A DNA stretch of 64,000 nucleotides from Nocardia abscessus (GCF_015477775.1 NZ_JADLQO010000008.1:264538-328537); one strand, 5' to 3'. Counted from the first letter of the stretch, positions 16,082 to 24,928 are shown. Numbers and translations are program-made. Notes: generated by a model not told the origin, from the sequence alone.

Positions 16082-16519
16082 ATGAGCAAGGCTGAGGGGA
16101 CTCCTCCCGCCACGACGCGGACCGGCACGATCAGCGTGCGGGTGCCCGCGGTGTCCGAACAGCTGGCCATGTTGCGTGCCTTGGCCGAGACCGTCATGCT
16201 CATGGCCGATTTCGGCATCGATGAGGTGACCGATATCCGGCTGGCGCTCGACGAGGTGGCCAGCGCGCTGGTGCTGGACGCGGTGGACGGTGCGGAGCTC
16301 GAGTGCGCGTTCGGCTTCGACGGCGACGCGGTGGACGTGCGTGTGTCCACCGTCACGGTGTCGGACGCCAGCCCGGACGAGTCGAGTTTCGGCTGGCACA
16401 TCGTGGCGACGTTGACGAACTCGGTCTCGTCCTCGCGAGGCGCGCACGACTCCGCCGCGGGCGGCTACCCGACTGTCGTCGACTTCCGTTGGGTGCGCGG
16501 CGGCTCGAATAATGAGTAG
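16082..16519 (+). CDS. rsbW: anti-sigma factor UsfX/RsbW-like (SigF antagonist)
   Basis: A 145-residue GHKL-type ATP-binding protein. The region DIRLALDEVASALVLDAVDG and the later SSFGWHIVATLTNSV correspond to the same places in mycobacterial UsfX, where the usual N-box Asn is also absent. It should bind SigF and keep it from core polymerase until an anti-anti-sigma factor takes it away; no such antagonist is in the window. Its stop overlaps the sigF start by eight bases, matching the usfX-sigF operon order of mycobacteria. Confidence 0.88.
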   Translation: MSKAEGTPPATTRTGTISVRVPAVSEQLAMLRALAETVMLMADFGIDEVTDIRLALDEVASALVLDAVDGAELECAFGFDGDAVDVRVSTVTVSDASPDESSFGWHIVATLTNSVSSSRGAHDSAAGGYPTVVDFRWVRGGSNNE

Positions 16520-17321
16520 CGAGTCGAATCCGGCCGCTCCCAAGCGTAAAGCCCGGGGAGACAGCTACGACAATATCGAGCCGCTCTTCGCTGAACTGGC
16601 AGCGCTGGCCCAGGACGACCCGCGCAGGGAAGCCGTGCGCGCGGAGGTGATCGAGCGCTGTCTGCCGCTGGCCGAGCACATCGCCCGCAAGTTCAGCGGT
16701 CGCGGCGAGAGTTTCGAGGACCTGCTGCAGATCGCCCGGGTGGGCATGCTCGCCGCCGTCGACCGCTTCGATCCCGGACACGGCGCGACCTTCCTGTCGT
16801 TCGCGGTGCCGACGATCATGGGCGAGGTGCGCAGGCATTTTCGCGACTACGCCTGGTCGGTGCGTGTGCCGCGGCGGCTCAAGGAAATTCAGTCAACCAT
16901 CGGCCCGACGGTGGAGATCCTGTCGCAGCGGCTGGGCCGGATGCCGCGGGCCAGGGAGATCGCCGAGGAACTCGGCGCGGACCTGAACGAGGTGACCCAG
17001 GCGCTCATCGCGCGCAACGCCTATCAGACCTCCTCGATCGATGCCGCTTCCGACACCGACGACGCGGAGTCCGGCGGTCCCTCGCTGCTGGACTCCCTCG
17101 GCGCCGAGGACCCCGACTTCGGCACCGTCGAGAACTACCTGGCGGTGAAGCCGCTGCTGGCGGCGTTGCCGGAACGCGAGAAGCAGGTCCTGGTGATGCG
17201 CTTCTTCGATTCGATGTCCCAGGAACAGATCGCCCAGCGGATCGGCTGTTCCCAGATGCAGGTCTCGCGCATTCTGTCCAAGACCCTGAAATCGCTGCGC
17301 GAGCAGGCTCTGCGCGACTGA
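16512..17321 (+). CDS. sigF: stress-response sigma factor SigF (SigB/SigF/SigG family)
   Basis: A 269-residue alternative sigma factor. Region 2 is readable (LAEHIARKFSGRGESFEDLL, FDPGHGATFLSFAVPTIMGE, then VRRHFRDYAWSVRVPRRLKE), and region 4 ends in the helix-turn-helix MSQEQIAQRIGCSQMQVSRI. It lacks region 1.1, as expected. It directs the general stress/stationary-phase regulon; a SigF-type promoter is seen before csbD at 20.6 kb in this same window. Translation is coupled to the anti-sigma gene by an eight-base overlap. Confidence 0.96.
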   Translation: MSSESNPAAPKRKARGDSYDNIEPLFAELAALAQDDPRREAVRAEVIERCLPLAEHIARKFSGRGESFEDLLQIARVGMLAAVDRFDPGHGATFLSFAVPTIMGEVRRHFRDYAWSVRVPRRLKEIQSTIGPTVEILSQRLGRMPRAREIAEELGADLNEVTQALIARNAYQTSSIDAASDTDDAESGGPSLLDSLGAEDPDFGTVENYLAVKPLLAALPEREKQVLVMRFFDSMSQEQIAQRIGCSQMQVSRILSKTLKSLREQALRD

Positions 17322-17322
17322 C

Positions 17323-17342
17323 GCGGGGTACCGCCGCCCCGC
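17323..17342. terminator. weak hairpin between convergent genes
   Basis: GCGGGG and CCCCGC form a six-base stem around an eight-base loop, between the sigF stop (17321) and the MarR stop (17353). No U-tract follows on either strand, so the call is tentative. Confidence 0.3.
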
Positions 17343-17352
17343 CGTCGGGCGC

Positions 17353-17880
17353 TCACTCGCCGGTCAGGTCGGCGTGATAGTCGCGCATCGCCTCCACGAC
17401 GGCGACCAGGACGCGGTGCGCGGCGCGCAGGTCTTCGTCGGGCAGTCCGGCCATCGCCGCGCGGGTCTGCCGCCCGAGCGGAGTGAAGAAGCCGCGGGCT
17501 ACGTCCATGCCGTGCTCGTCGTAGTGCAGGATGACCCGCCTGCGATCGGACGGGTCCGTCGCCCGGCGCAGGTGACCGGACTCGATCATGCGCTCGACCA
17601 GATAGGTCACCGCGGACGACGAGATGCCCATCAGTTTGCCGAGTCCGCCCGCGGTCAGCGGCGCGCCCTCGAGCTCGGCGGTCGCGACGTGCATCAGTGC
17701 GCGGAAATCGTTGGCGCGCAGCTCGTTGGACCGCGCGAAGACCTGTCCGATCTGCTCGGAGATCGCGGTGAGCGCGCGGATGTCGGCGGCGATGTCGGAT
17801 TCCAATCCATCACGGTCCGGCTCGTCCGCGTTTGATTCCTCGATGTTTGATTCACCGATCAACGGCGCATCCTTTTCCAC
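17353..17880 (-). CDS. MarR-family transcriptional regulator
   Basis: A 175-residue regulator with an acidic N-terminal tail of ~25 residues before the first dimerisation helix. The winged helix-turn-helix reads LTAGGLGKLMGISSSAVTYL followed by VERMIESGHLRRATDPSDRR, with the wing Asp-x-Arg-Arg. The start is GTG. It is divergent from the MMPL transporter with 69 bp between, containing the AT-rich palindrome at 17918-17930. It probably represses the transporter and itself and is released by a small ligand. Confidence 0.93.
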   Translation of the reverse strand: MEKDAPLIGESNIEESNADEPDRDGLESDIAADIRALTAISEQIGQVFARSNELRANDFRALMHVATAELEGAPLTAGGLGKLMGISSSAVTYLVERMIESGHLRRATDPSDRRRVILHYDEHGMDVARGFFTPLGRQTRAAMAGLPDEDLRAAHRVLVAVVEAMRDYHADLTGE

Positions 17881-17917
17881 ACGGGACGTCAGCGTAGTTC
17901 AGCGGATGTCTCGATTG

Positions 17918-17930
17918 CTTAATATTTAAG
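17918..17930. promoter_or_regulatory. MarR operator candidate
   Basis: CTTAATATTTAAG (arms CTTAA/TTAAG around TAT) stands out as AT-only sequence in a GC-rich region. It lies in the 69-bp gap between the divergent MarR and MMPL genes, the usual place and symmetry for a MarR site. Confidence 0.65.
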
Positions 17931-17949
17931 TTTCTGAGAGAGTTGCCGG

Positions 17950-20079
17950 GTGAGCGCTTGGGATCGCTATGCATCGTTGGTCACCGCCCGGACCTCCTGG
18001 GTGCTGCTTCTGGTCCTCGCCGCGGCCTCGATAGGCCTGATCGGCGCGGTGGGGGAGAACGAGACCGCCGGGCAGGCGCCGACCGCGCTACCGTCGTCGG
18101 CGGAGTCGGCGCGGGTCGAACAGGCGCTGGACGAGTTCCCGGATGCGGGAACTGCCGCGGCCATCATCGTCGTCGCGCGCGCCGATGGAGGCGAGCTGAC
18201 CGAGGACGACCGCGCCGCCACTGCCGCGGCGGTGGCCCGCGCCTCGGGACGCACGCCGGGGCCCGGTGACCTGCTCGCCGCACCGGACCGCAAAGCGGCG
18301 ATCGGACAGGTACCCGTCAACGCCGACCTGAGCGGATTCGCGCTGACCGATCGCATCCAGGAGATCCGCGCCGCCGCCAGGGAGGGCCTGCCCGAGGGGC
18401 TGAGCCTGCAGGTGACCGGGGGCCCGGCGTTCGGCGCCGACATCGCCGACTCGTTCTCCGGCGCCAACGTCACCCTGCTGGCGGTGACCGCGGTGGTCGT
18501 GGCGGTGCTGCTGATCGCGACGTATCGCTCCCCGGTGTTGTGGCTGGTGCCGCTGCTGGTGGTCGGGGCGGCCGACCGAGTGGCCACCAGCGCCGGAACC
18601 GCCTTGGCGCGGCTGACCCCGCTGACCTTCGACGGCTCGACTTCCGGCGTCACCAGCGTGCTGGTCTTCGGTGCGGGCACCAACTACGCGCTGCTGCTGG
18701 TGTCGCGCTATCGCGACGAACTGCACCGTGAGCCGGATCACCGCGCGGCGTTGCGGCAGGCGGTGCGGCGTGCCGGGCCCGCGATCCTGGCGAGCAACGT
18801 GACGGTGGTGGCCGCGCTGCTCGTGCTGCTGCTCGCGTCGGTGCCGAGCACCCGCAGTCTCGGCGTGATGGCCGCGCTCGGGTTGCTGGTGGCGGTGGTG
18901 TTCGTCCTGCTGGCGCTGCCGTCCGCGCTCGCGCTGTGCGGGCGCAATGTGTTCTGGCCCTTCGTGCCGCAAGCCGATGACCGCGACACGGCCGACGAGG
19001 GCGTGTGGCACGCGATCGCCGCACGAGTGGTGCGCAAGCCCGCGCTGATCGCCGGAAGCGCGATCACGGTTCTCGCGGTCTGCGCGACCGGGTTGCTGTC
19101 GACGCAGGTGGGGCTTTCGCAGACCGAGCAGTTCCGGGTGCGCGCGGAGTCGGTCGATGGGTTCGACGCACTCGCCGCGCATTTCCCGTCCGGCTCTTCC
19201 GATCCCGCTATCGTTCTCGCGCGCAGCACGGGGGCGGCGGGGATCGAGGAGGCGTTCCGGCGCACCGAGGGCGTGGTGCTGACCTGGCAGACGGGCGCCT
19301 CGCCGACCGGGCTGACCCGGTGGTCGGTCGTGATCGACGCGCCACCGTCGTCGGCCCGCGCCTTCGAGACGATCGAGGCGCTGCGCGCGTCGGTCGCGCA
19401 GGTGCCGGGAGCCGAGGCGCTGGTCGGTGGCACCGACGCTCAGGCCTTGGACGTCCAGAGCGCCGCGAGCCGGGACCGCAAGCTGATCATCCCGCTCATC
19501 CTGGTCGTGGTGCTCGTGGTGCTGCTCGTACTGCTGCGCGCGGTGCCCGCCGCGCTGCTGCTGGTCGCCGTCACGGTGCTGAGCGCGCTGGCCGCGCTCG
19601 GATTGGGCAGTTGGATGAGCGAGCACGTGTTCGGGTTCCCGGCGCTGGACATCAGCGTGCCGCTGTTCGCGTTCCTGTTCCTGGTCGCGCTCGGCGTGGA
19701 CTACACGATCTTCCTCGTCACCAGGGCCCGCGAGGAGACGCCGCGATACGGCACCACGCACGGCATGGTGCGCGCGGTGGCGGTGACCGGCGCGGTGATC
19801 ACCAGCGCGGGCATCGTCCTGGCCGCGGTGTTCTGTGTGCTCGGGGTGCTTCCGCTGATCACGCTCACCCAGGTGGGCATCGTGGTCGGTCTCGGCATCA
19901 TGCTCGACACGTTCGTCGTGCGCACCGTGGTGATCCCTGCGCTGTTCAGCCTGATCGGGCGCGGGATCTGGTGGCCGAGCGAACTGCGGCTCGTCGAGGA
20001 GGACGGCGATCGTCCCGGCGCTCCCGCTTCCCGCGCCGATCAGTCGGCCGGTGACCAGCCGGGGCCGCGGAACAAGTAG
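17950..20079 (+). CDS. MMPL-family RND transporter
   Basis: A 709-residue membrane protein of the MmpL/RND type: one N-terminal helix, a periplasmic domain, then a block of helices (VTLLAVTAVVVAVLLIATYR, FGAGTNYALLLVSRYRDELH), a second periplasmic domain (~370-500), and a second block (VPLFAFLFLVALGVDYTIFL). The FGAGTNYALLLVSRYR and GVDYTIFLVTR segments are the conserved TM4/TM10 signatures with the proton-relay Asp/Tyr. It is shorter than lipid-exporting MmpLs (~950) and near drug-type members. The start is GTG. Control by the adjacent MarR protein is likely. Confidence 0.94.
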   Translation: MSAWDRYASLVTARTSWVLLLVLAAASIGLIGAVGENETAGQAPTALPSSAESARVEQALDEFPDAGTAAAIIVVARADGGELTEDDRAATAAAVARASGRTPGPGDLLAAPDRKAAIGQVPVNADLSGFALTDRIQEIRAAAREGLPEGLSLQVTGGPAFGADIADSFSGANVTLLAVTAVVVAVLLIATYRSPVLWLVPLLVVGAADRVATSAGTALARLTPLTFDGSTSGVTSVLVFGAGTNYALLLVSRYRDELHREPDHRAALRQAVRRAGPAILASNVTVVAALLVLLLASVPSTRSLGVMAALGLLVAVVFVLLALPSALALCGRNVFWPFVPQADDRDTADEGVWHAIAARVVRKPALIAGSAITVLAVCATGLLSTQVGLSQTEQFRVRAESVDGFDALAAHFPSGSSDPAIVLARSTGAAGIEEAFRRTEGVVLTWQTGASPTGLTRWSVVIDAPPSSARAFETIEALRASVAQVPGAEALVGGTDAQALDVQSAASRDRKLIIPLILVVVLVVLLVLLRAVPAALLLVAVTVLSALAALGLGSWMSEHVFGFPALDISVPLFAFLFLVALGVDYTIFLVTRAREETPRYGTTHGMVRAVAVTGAVITSAGIVLAAVFCVLGVLPLITLTQVGIVVGLGIMLDTFVVRTVVIPALFSLIGRGIWWPSELRLVEEDGDRPGAPASRADQSAGDQPGPRNK

Positions 20080-20182
20080 CCGCCCCGGGCGCGCCGCGAG
20101 GGCGCGCCGCGCAGATCGCGCCGGATCGAGGTCCACAGCCGATCCCGGACGGATGACGCCGTAGTTCTTGTCCAGGTAGCCG

Positions 20183-20220
20183 AAAAAGAGCGGATGACCG
20201 CTCGGTGCGGGCATCCGCTC
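20183..20220 (-). terminator. intrinsic terminator of csbD
   Basis: On the minus strand GAGCGGATG pairs with CATCCGCTC (nine base pairs, 15-base loop) and is followed directly by TTTTT. It lies ~130 bp after the csbD-like gene stop, in its direction. The remainder of 20080-20352 holds no supported gene. Confidence 0.7.
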
Positions 20221-20352
20221 TGTTCAGGCGTACCGCCGCGTTCGCTGGGGCCGTGCGCGGCTGCGCTTTGTCCGTGCGCGGCGATCGCGACGTTGCTCCG
20301 GCCCTGCGCGGCGCCGGATCGGACTGTGTCCGACAGCGCCCGTCAGCAGTAG

Positions 20353-20526
20353 TCAGTGCTTGAAGGCGTCCTTGACCTTCTCGCCGGCGTCCTTGAGGTC
20401 CGACTTGACCTTGTCGGTGCGGCCTTCGTCCCGCTTCCCCCGGTCACCTGCTGCCTCGCCATACTTTTCCTTGGCTTGACCAGCGACTTTCTCAGCCTTG
20501 TTCTTCGCCTTGTCGACTGCGCTCAT
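20353..20526 (-). CDS. CsbD-like general stress protein
   Basis: A 57-residue, highly charged helical protein, MSAVDKAKNKAEKVAGQAKE then KYGEAAGD...KVKSDLKDAGEKVKDAF, the CsbD pattern. CsbD proteins accumulate under general stress; their biochemical role is unknown. The ATG at 20526 has a perfect AGGAGG seven bases upstream. A SigF-type promoter and a 5' hairpin precede it, consistent with control by the sigF product encoded 3 kb away. Confidence 0.9.
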   Translation of the reverse strand: MSAVDKAKNKAEKVAGQAKEKYGEAAGDRGKRDEGRTDKVKSDLKDAGEKVKDAFKH

Positions 20527-20545
20527 GTCACAACCTCCTTGTGAA

Positions 20546-20575
20546 GAGACCGGCCGGCCATCTTCAGCCGGTCTC
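20546..20575 (-). promoter_or_regulatory. 5'-leader hairpin of csbD
   Basis: GAGACCGGC pairs with GCCGGTCTC (nine base pairs, 12-base loop) in the leader between the putative SigF promoter and the ribosome site. It could stabilise the message or tune translation; no match to a known riboswitch. Confidence 0.5.
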
Positions 20576-20582
20576 CTTCGCG

Positions 20583-20607
20583 ATAGCCCGTTATGGCGAG
20601 GCCAAAC
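20583..20607 (-). promoter_or_regulatory. SigF-type promoter of csbD
   Basis: Read on the minus strand: GTTT, a 14-base spacer, then GGGCTAT. This is close to the mycobacterial SigF consensus GTTT-N14-17-GGGTAT. It lies about 57 bp before the csbD ATG. Confidence 0.6.
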
Positions 20608-20732
20608 GTCCGGGCTTTTCGCGCAGAGCAGAAGACCCGGCGGAAACCGGGTCTTCTCGAAAGTCGTTCGCATCTGGAATTCGACAGGAATCCGCGCTGT
20701 GAGCCCGTCCCGGAGCACACCGGGAAAGCGGA

Positions 20733-21545
20733 TTACGCGGCCGGAACCGTAGGCGGCGTGAGAAGACCCTGAAGCACGCCGACACCCGCGCCTACGGCCG
20801 CGCCGACGGCGATGGCCGGGGAGGCGACGAATCCGTAACCTACGGCGGCGCCGAAGGCCATCACGGCCACCGTCCCGGTCGGAAACATCGGGATACCCGC
20901 GATGGCGCCGCAGACAGCTCCGATGACCGCACCGATCGAAGCGACGGGCGCGGCCACCATGCTGCCCACCGAGGCGCCGATGGCGGTGGAACCGAGCAGG
21001 TCGGCGGCGATGCGGTCGGAGCGCGAGGGCTCGAAGCCCGCCGAATCCAGAGTCTGCGCGAGGCCCGCTTCCGGGACCGCGATCGCGTCGTTGAAGATCT
21101 TGCCCTGCTCAGGAGTCAGGAAGTCCGGCCTGCCGATCACCACGGAACCCACGCGCAGCGTGCCGGGCGGCGCCTCGATCGGCGCGACGGCGGGAGCTGG
21201 TGCCGCGGGATTGGGCAGGTGCAGCCGTTGCGGGACGATCGGGGCGAGCACGTTCGGATCCGGCATCGGCCGGTTGATGCTCAGGTCGTTGCGGCCGGCG
21301 GAAACCGGAGGCGCGGGGGACGCCGCCTCGGGCGGAACGAATCCGGGGTCCGCGGGATCGGCCGCCGGGGCGATGACGCCGGGCGCAGGGGCGAACGGAA
21401 GCTGGATCGAGATCTCCGGCACCAGTGGGTCGGCTGTGGCGGTCGCGGCGCCGACCACCGACAGCGGGATGGCGCCCGCGACGACCAGAGTGGCGGCGCG
21501 GCGTAAGAAGGGGTGCGCTGGAGTTTCGGGTACTGCTGTGCCCAT
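20733..21545 (-). CDS. secreted/cell-envelope protein of unknown function
   Basis: A 270-residue protein. An N-terminal signal sequence (RRAATLVVAGAIPLSVVGAA, ending TATADP) is followed by a proline/alanine-rich stretch (~35-120), a short ordered part with FLTPEQGKIFNDAIAVPEAG, and a C-terminal glycine/alanine-rich hydrophobic region (GASVGSMVAAPVASIGAVIG onward) that could span the membrane. This layout is common in nocardial envelope proteins. The ATG at 21545 is chosen; GTG at 21557 is the alternative. The 288 bp upstream hold only the metY terminator. Confidence 0.75.
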   Translation of the reverse strand: MGTAVPETPAHPFLRRAATLVVAGAIPLSVVGAATATADPLVPEISIQLPFAPAPGVIAPAADPADPGFVPPEAASPAPPVSAGRNDLSINRPMPDPNVLAPIVPQRLHLPNPAAPAPAVAPIEAPPGTLRVGSVVIGRPDFLTPEQGKIFNDAIAVPEAGLAQTLDSAGFEPSRSDRIAADLLGSTAIGASVGSMVAAPVASIGAVIGAVCGAIAGIPMFPTGTVAVMAFGAAVGYGFVASPAIAVGAAVGAGVGVLQGLLTPPTVPAA

Positions 21546-21798
21546 GGACTTACCCACCTCATTCTGAAGAGGACATATACCTATCCCTTCTAGTTCGATT
21601 CAGAAAGCCTTACGGATGCGCGAAGGTTCGATTTCTTTTCGGTGGAATCGTGCGATCACGGCGAATAACGGTGGCGCCGTGGGTATCCGATGGCATTTGC
21701 CGTTGCGGTCCGATTCTCCAGCGGAACTCACGAAAACCGGCTCGAAACGGGTTTTCGCCCTGCTGTACGGCTTCCGATCCCTATCGCGGACCGGCAAA

Positions 21799-21827
21799 GC
21801 GCCCCGGGGCTGTTCGCCCCGGGGCGC
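21799..21827 (-). terminator. strong hairpin after metY
   Basis: GCGCCCCGGGG and CCCCGGGGCGC form a perfect 11-bp stem with a seven-base loop, seven bases beyond the metY stop. There is no U-tract, as is common in high-GC actinomycetes. Confidence 0.65.
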
Positions 21828-21833
21828 GATGCG

Positions 21834-23129
21834 TCAGGAAGCCGCCGCGAATCCGGCGCGCAGATCGGCGAGGATGTCGTCGATACCCTCGATGCCGACC
21901 GCGAGCCGGACCAAGCCGGGCGTGACGCCCGCGGCCAGTTGCTCTTCCGGCGTGAGCTGCGAATGGGTGGTGGAGGCCGGGTGGATCACCAGCGAGCGCA
22001 CGTCACCGATGTTGGCGACATGGCTGTGCAGCCGCAGCGCCTCGACGAACCGCTTGCCCGCGTCGACGCCGCCGGCCAGCTCGAAGCCGATCACCGCGCC
22101 GGTGCCCTTCGGCGCCAAGGCGCGGCCCCGCTCGTACCACGGCGAGGACGGCAGGCCCGCGTAGGACACCGAGGTGACCTCGGAACGGGTGGTGAGGAAT
22201 TCGGCCACCGCCTGCGCGTTCTGCACATGCCGCTCGATCCGCAGGCTCAGCGTCTCCAGGCCCTGGCTGATCAGGAACGCGTTGAACGGCGATACCGCCG
22301 AGCCGAGGTCGCGCAGCAACTGCACGCGCGCCTTGAGCGCGTAGGCGGGCGCGCCGAGGTCGGCGAACACGGCGCCGTGGTAGCTCGGGTCGGGTTCGGT
22401 GAAGCCGGGGAACCGGCCGCCGGTCCAGTCGAACTTGCCGCCGTCGACGATCACGCCCGCGATGGCCGCGCCGTGCCCGCCGAGGTACTTGGTGGCCGAG
22501 TGCACGACGATGTCGGCGCCGTGGGCCAGCGGCTGGATCAGGTACGGCGTGGCGACGGTGTTGTCCACGATCAGCGGAACGCCGTTGTCGTGGGCGACGC
22601 CCGCGATCCCCGGAATATCGAGGATGTGGTTCTGCGGGTTGGAGACCGTTTCGCCGTAGAGCGCCTTGGTGTTCGGGCGGATGGCGGCCTTCCACTGCTC
22701 GAGGTCGTCGGGATCGTCGACGAAGGAGACCTCGATGCCGAGCTTGGGCAGCGAGTAGTGGAAGAGGTTGTAGGTGCCGCCGTAGAGCCTGGGGCTGGAG
22801 ACGATGTGGTCGCCCGCTCCGGCGATGTTGAGGATCGCGAAGGTCTCCGCGGCCTGCCCCGAGGCCACCAGCAGAGCGGCGACGCCGCCTTCGAGGGCGG
22901 CGATGCGCTGTTCCACCGCGTCCTGGGTGGGGTTCATGATCCGGGTGTAGATGTTGCCGGGCTCGGCCAGACCGAACAGCGCCGCCGCGTGCGCGGTGTC
23001 GCGGAAGGTATAGGAGGTGGTCTGGTAGATCGGCAGCGCGCGGGCGTTGGTTGTACCGTCCGGAATCTGTCCGACGTGGATCTGCTTCGTCTCGAAGCTC
23101 CAGTCCTGGGACGGGTCGGGTTCGGTCAT
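21834..23129 (-). CDS. metY: O-acetylhomoserine sulfhydrylase (MetY-type, PLP enzyme)
   Basis: A 431-residue Cys/Met-metabolism PLP enzyme. Readable signatures are IYQTTSYTFRDTAHAAALFG, YTRIMNPTQDAVEQRIAALE, the PLP lysine in HSATKYLGGHG, and the C-terminal SLVIHPASTTHSQLTPEEQL. The length (~430) and the IMNPTQ motif favour O-acetylhomoserine sulfhydrylase, which makes homocysteine from O-acetylhomoserine and sulfide in the cytoplasm. The usual partner metX is not adjacent; an OsmC gene lies 48 bp upstream in the same direction instead. No SAM riboswitch was seen in front. Confidence 0.92.
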   Translation of the reverse strand: MTEPDPSQDWSFETKQIHVGQIPDGTTNARALPIYQTTSYTFRDTAHAAALFGLAEPGNIYTRIMNPTQDAVEQRIAALEGGVAALLVASGQAAETFAILNIAGAGDHIVSSPRLYGGTYNLFHYSLPKLGIEVSFVDDPDDLEQWKAAIRPNTKALYGETVSNPQNHILDIPGIAGVAHDNGVPLIVDNTVATPYLIQPLAHGADIVVHSATKYLGGHGAAIAGVIVDGGKFDWTGGRFPGFTEPDPSYHGAVFADLGAPAYALKARVQLLRDLGSAVSPFNAFLISQGLETLSLRIERHVQNAQAVAEFLTTRSEVTSVSYAGLPSSPWYERGRALAPKGTGAVIGFELAGGVDAGKRFVEALRLHSHVANIGDVRSLVIHPASTTHSQLTPEEQLAAGVTPGLVRLAVGIEGIDDILADLRAGFAAAS

Positions 23130-23177
23130 CGGGGTGGTCCTCCTTGGGATGGGCGATCGATCAGGTTGGGACAGCGG

Positions 23178-23693
23178 CTAATCGGTGATCAGGGTGGTGT
23201 CGACCGGAGTGCGTCCGGTGGTCAGATCCAGCACGGGGCAGTGCGCGTCGACGGCCTGCTGGAGTTCGGCGTAGCGCTGCTCGGTGTCGGGTCCGCTGAT
23301 GCGCACGGTCACCCGCACCGCTCGGAACCCGGCGCGGACGTTGTCATCCAAGCCGAAGAACCCGCGCACGTCGAGATCGCCTTCGGCGCTCACCGCGAGG
23401 TCATCGATCGTGATGCCGAGGCGCTGGGCCCAGAATCGGTAGGTCACCACTTGACAGGCGATGAGCGACGCCAGATACACCTCGACCGGATTCGGCGCGG
23501 TGTCCGCGCCGCCGAGCGCGGGCGGCTCGTCCACGCGCACGGTGTGCTTGCCGAGGCTGATCGCGCTGCCCACCGTTCCCTCCGGAGTTCCGGAGGCACG
23601 GAACACCACCAGCGCGTTCGCCGGGTCGTCCGCCATGGCCCGGGCGGTGGCGTCGGCGATGTCGTTGAGCGGGGTGCTCACATCAGTTGTCAT
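23178..23693 (-). CDS. OsmC-family peroxiredoxin-like protein
   Basis: A 171-residue OsmC/Ohr-fold protein. It has the helix with the first redox Cys in VYLASLIACQVVTYRFWAQR and the second in DAHCPVLDLT, the spacing expected for the two-cysteine thiol peroxidase pair. It probably reduces organic peroxides or handles sulfur species. It lies upstream of metY in the same direction (48-bp gap), so a sulfur or thiol-stress unit is plausible. ATG at 23693 is preferred over GTG at 23699. Confidence 0.88.
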   Translation of the reverse strand: MTTDVSTPLNDIADATARAMADDPANALVVFRASGTPEGTVGSAISLGKHTVRVDEPPALGGADTAPNPVEVYLASLIACQVVTYRFWAQRLGITIDDLAVSAEGDLDVRGFFGLDDNVRAGFRAVRVTVRISGPDTEQRYAELQQAVDAHCPVLDLTTGRTPVDTTLITD

Positions 23694-23782
23694 GTCCACT
23701 GACGCTAGGAACCGCAGCGGGCGACGGCGAGAGTTACATTCGGACTGAGTGCAACGATGGTGCGGGTTTTCGCGCGGTGCGG

Positions 23783-24928
23783 TCAGTCCGCGGGCTCCGG
23801 CTCGGTCTCCGGTTCCGCGGGCTCGGTGGTGGCCGCGTCGATCTGCTCGCCGACGTAGCGCAGGACGACCGCGGCCATCGCGACCACGGGGACGGCCAGG
23901 AACGCGCCGACGATCCCGTACAGCGAGCCGCCCGCGGTGACCGCCAGCAGCACGATGACCGCGTGCAGCTGCATGCTGCGGCTCTGCAACACCGGTTGCA
24001 GCACATTGCCCTCCAGCTGCTGCACGGCGATGACGATGCCGAGCACGATCAGCGCGGTCACGAAGCCGTTGCCCACCAACGCCACCAGCACCGCGAGCGC
24101 ACCCGCGACGAACGCGCCGACCATCGGGACGAATCCGCCGAGGAAGGTGACCACCGCCAGGACCAGCGCCAGCGGCACCCCGAGGATGACCAGGCCCGCG
24201 CCGATGAGCACCGCGTCGACCAGGCTGACCAGCGCCTGGGTGCGGATGAACCCGCCGAGCACGACCCAGACCCGGCCGAGCACCTCCTCCAGGTGCCTGC
24301 CGCTGCGGCTGCCGGAAACGCCGTGCAGCCAGGGCAGGAAACGCGGTCCGTCCTTGACGAAGAAGAAGCTCAGCACGAGCACCAGGAACAGTGTGACCAG
24401 CACCGATGTCGCGGTGGCCACGCCGCTGAACACGCCGCTGGCGATCTGCTCCGAACTCGACTGCAAACGGGAGACGATCGCGTCCACGGCCGAATCCAGT
24501 TGCTCGTCACGAATTCTCAGTGGCGGACCTTGGAGCCAGTCGCGGACCTGTTCGACGCCCGCGCTCGACTTGTCGGCCAGTTCCGGCGCCTGGTCCGCGA
24601 CCGACGGCACGATCAGCGCGATGACGCCGGCCAGCACACCGATCAAACCGATCACCGCGATCGAGGCGGCTGCGGCGGGCGGCAGGCCGTGCGAGGTCAT
24701 CCAGCGGACCGGCGGCCACAGCACCGTTGCGATCACGATCGCCAGCGCCACCGGCAGGATCACCACCCACAGCCGGGCGACCAGGAATCCGAGCACCCAC
24801 GCGCCCGCCGCGATGGCGACGATGCACAGCGCCCACTTGGCCAGCCAGAGCAGGCCCACGCCGATGACGTCACCGCGATCCCGCAAGGTGGGCTTGTCCG
24901 GTCCGTGGCTTTTGCTACGTTCGCTCAC
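23783..24928 (-). CDS. AI-2E family permease
   Basis: A 381-residue membrane protein of the PerM/AI-2E family with about eight helices. Typical parts: a periplasmic helical domain in the middle (PSVADQAPELADKSSAGVEQ), then FFFVKDGPRFLPWLHG, the loop GGFIRTQALVSLVDAVLIGA, and the pore-region FLGGFVPMVGAFVAGALAVL. The family exports small molecules or ions; substrate unknown. The frame is open to 25033 but that would run into the divergent promoter, so GTG at 24928 (VSERSKSHG) is taken. The acidic proline/glutamate tail is disordered. Confidence 0.9.
   Translation of the reverse strand: MSERSKSHGPDKPTLRDRGDVIGVGLLWLAKWALCIVAIAAGAWVLGFLVARLWVVILPVALAIVIATVLWPPVRWMTSHGLPPAAAASIAVIGLIGVLAGVIALIVPSVADQAPELADKSSAGVEQVRDWLQGPPLRIRDEQLDSAVDAIVSRLQSSSEQIASGVFSGVATATSVLVTLFLVLVLSFFFVKDGPRFLPWLHGVSGSRSGRHLEEVLGRVWVVLGGFIRTQALVSLVDAVLIGAGLVILGVPLALVLAVVTFLGGFVPMVGAFVAGALAVLVALVGNGFVTALIVLGIVIAVQQLEGNVLQPVLQSRSMQLHAVIVLLAVTAGGSLYGIVGAFLAVPVVAMAAVVLRYVGEQIDAATTEPAEPETEPEPAD

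Noticed and set aside
18088..20214. 708-codon minus-strand frame over the MMPL gene
   Set aside because: Long only because of GC bias; Arg/His/Gln rich, no motif, and the plus strand has full transporter signatures.
21799..21827. possible SAM or other riboswitch near metY
   Set aside because: The hairpin lies after the gene, not before it; the leader of metY is too short for a riboswitch.
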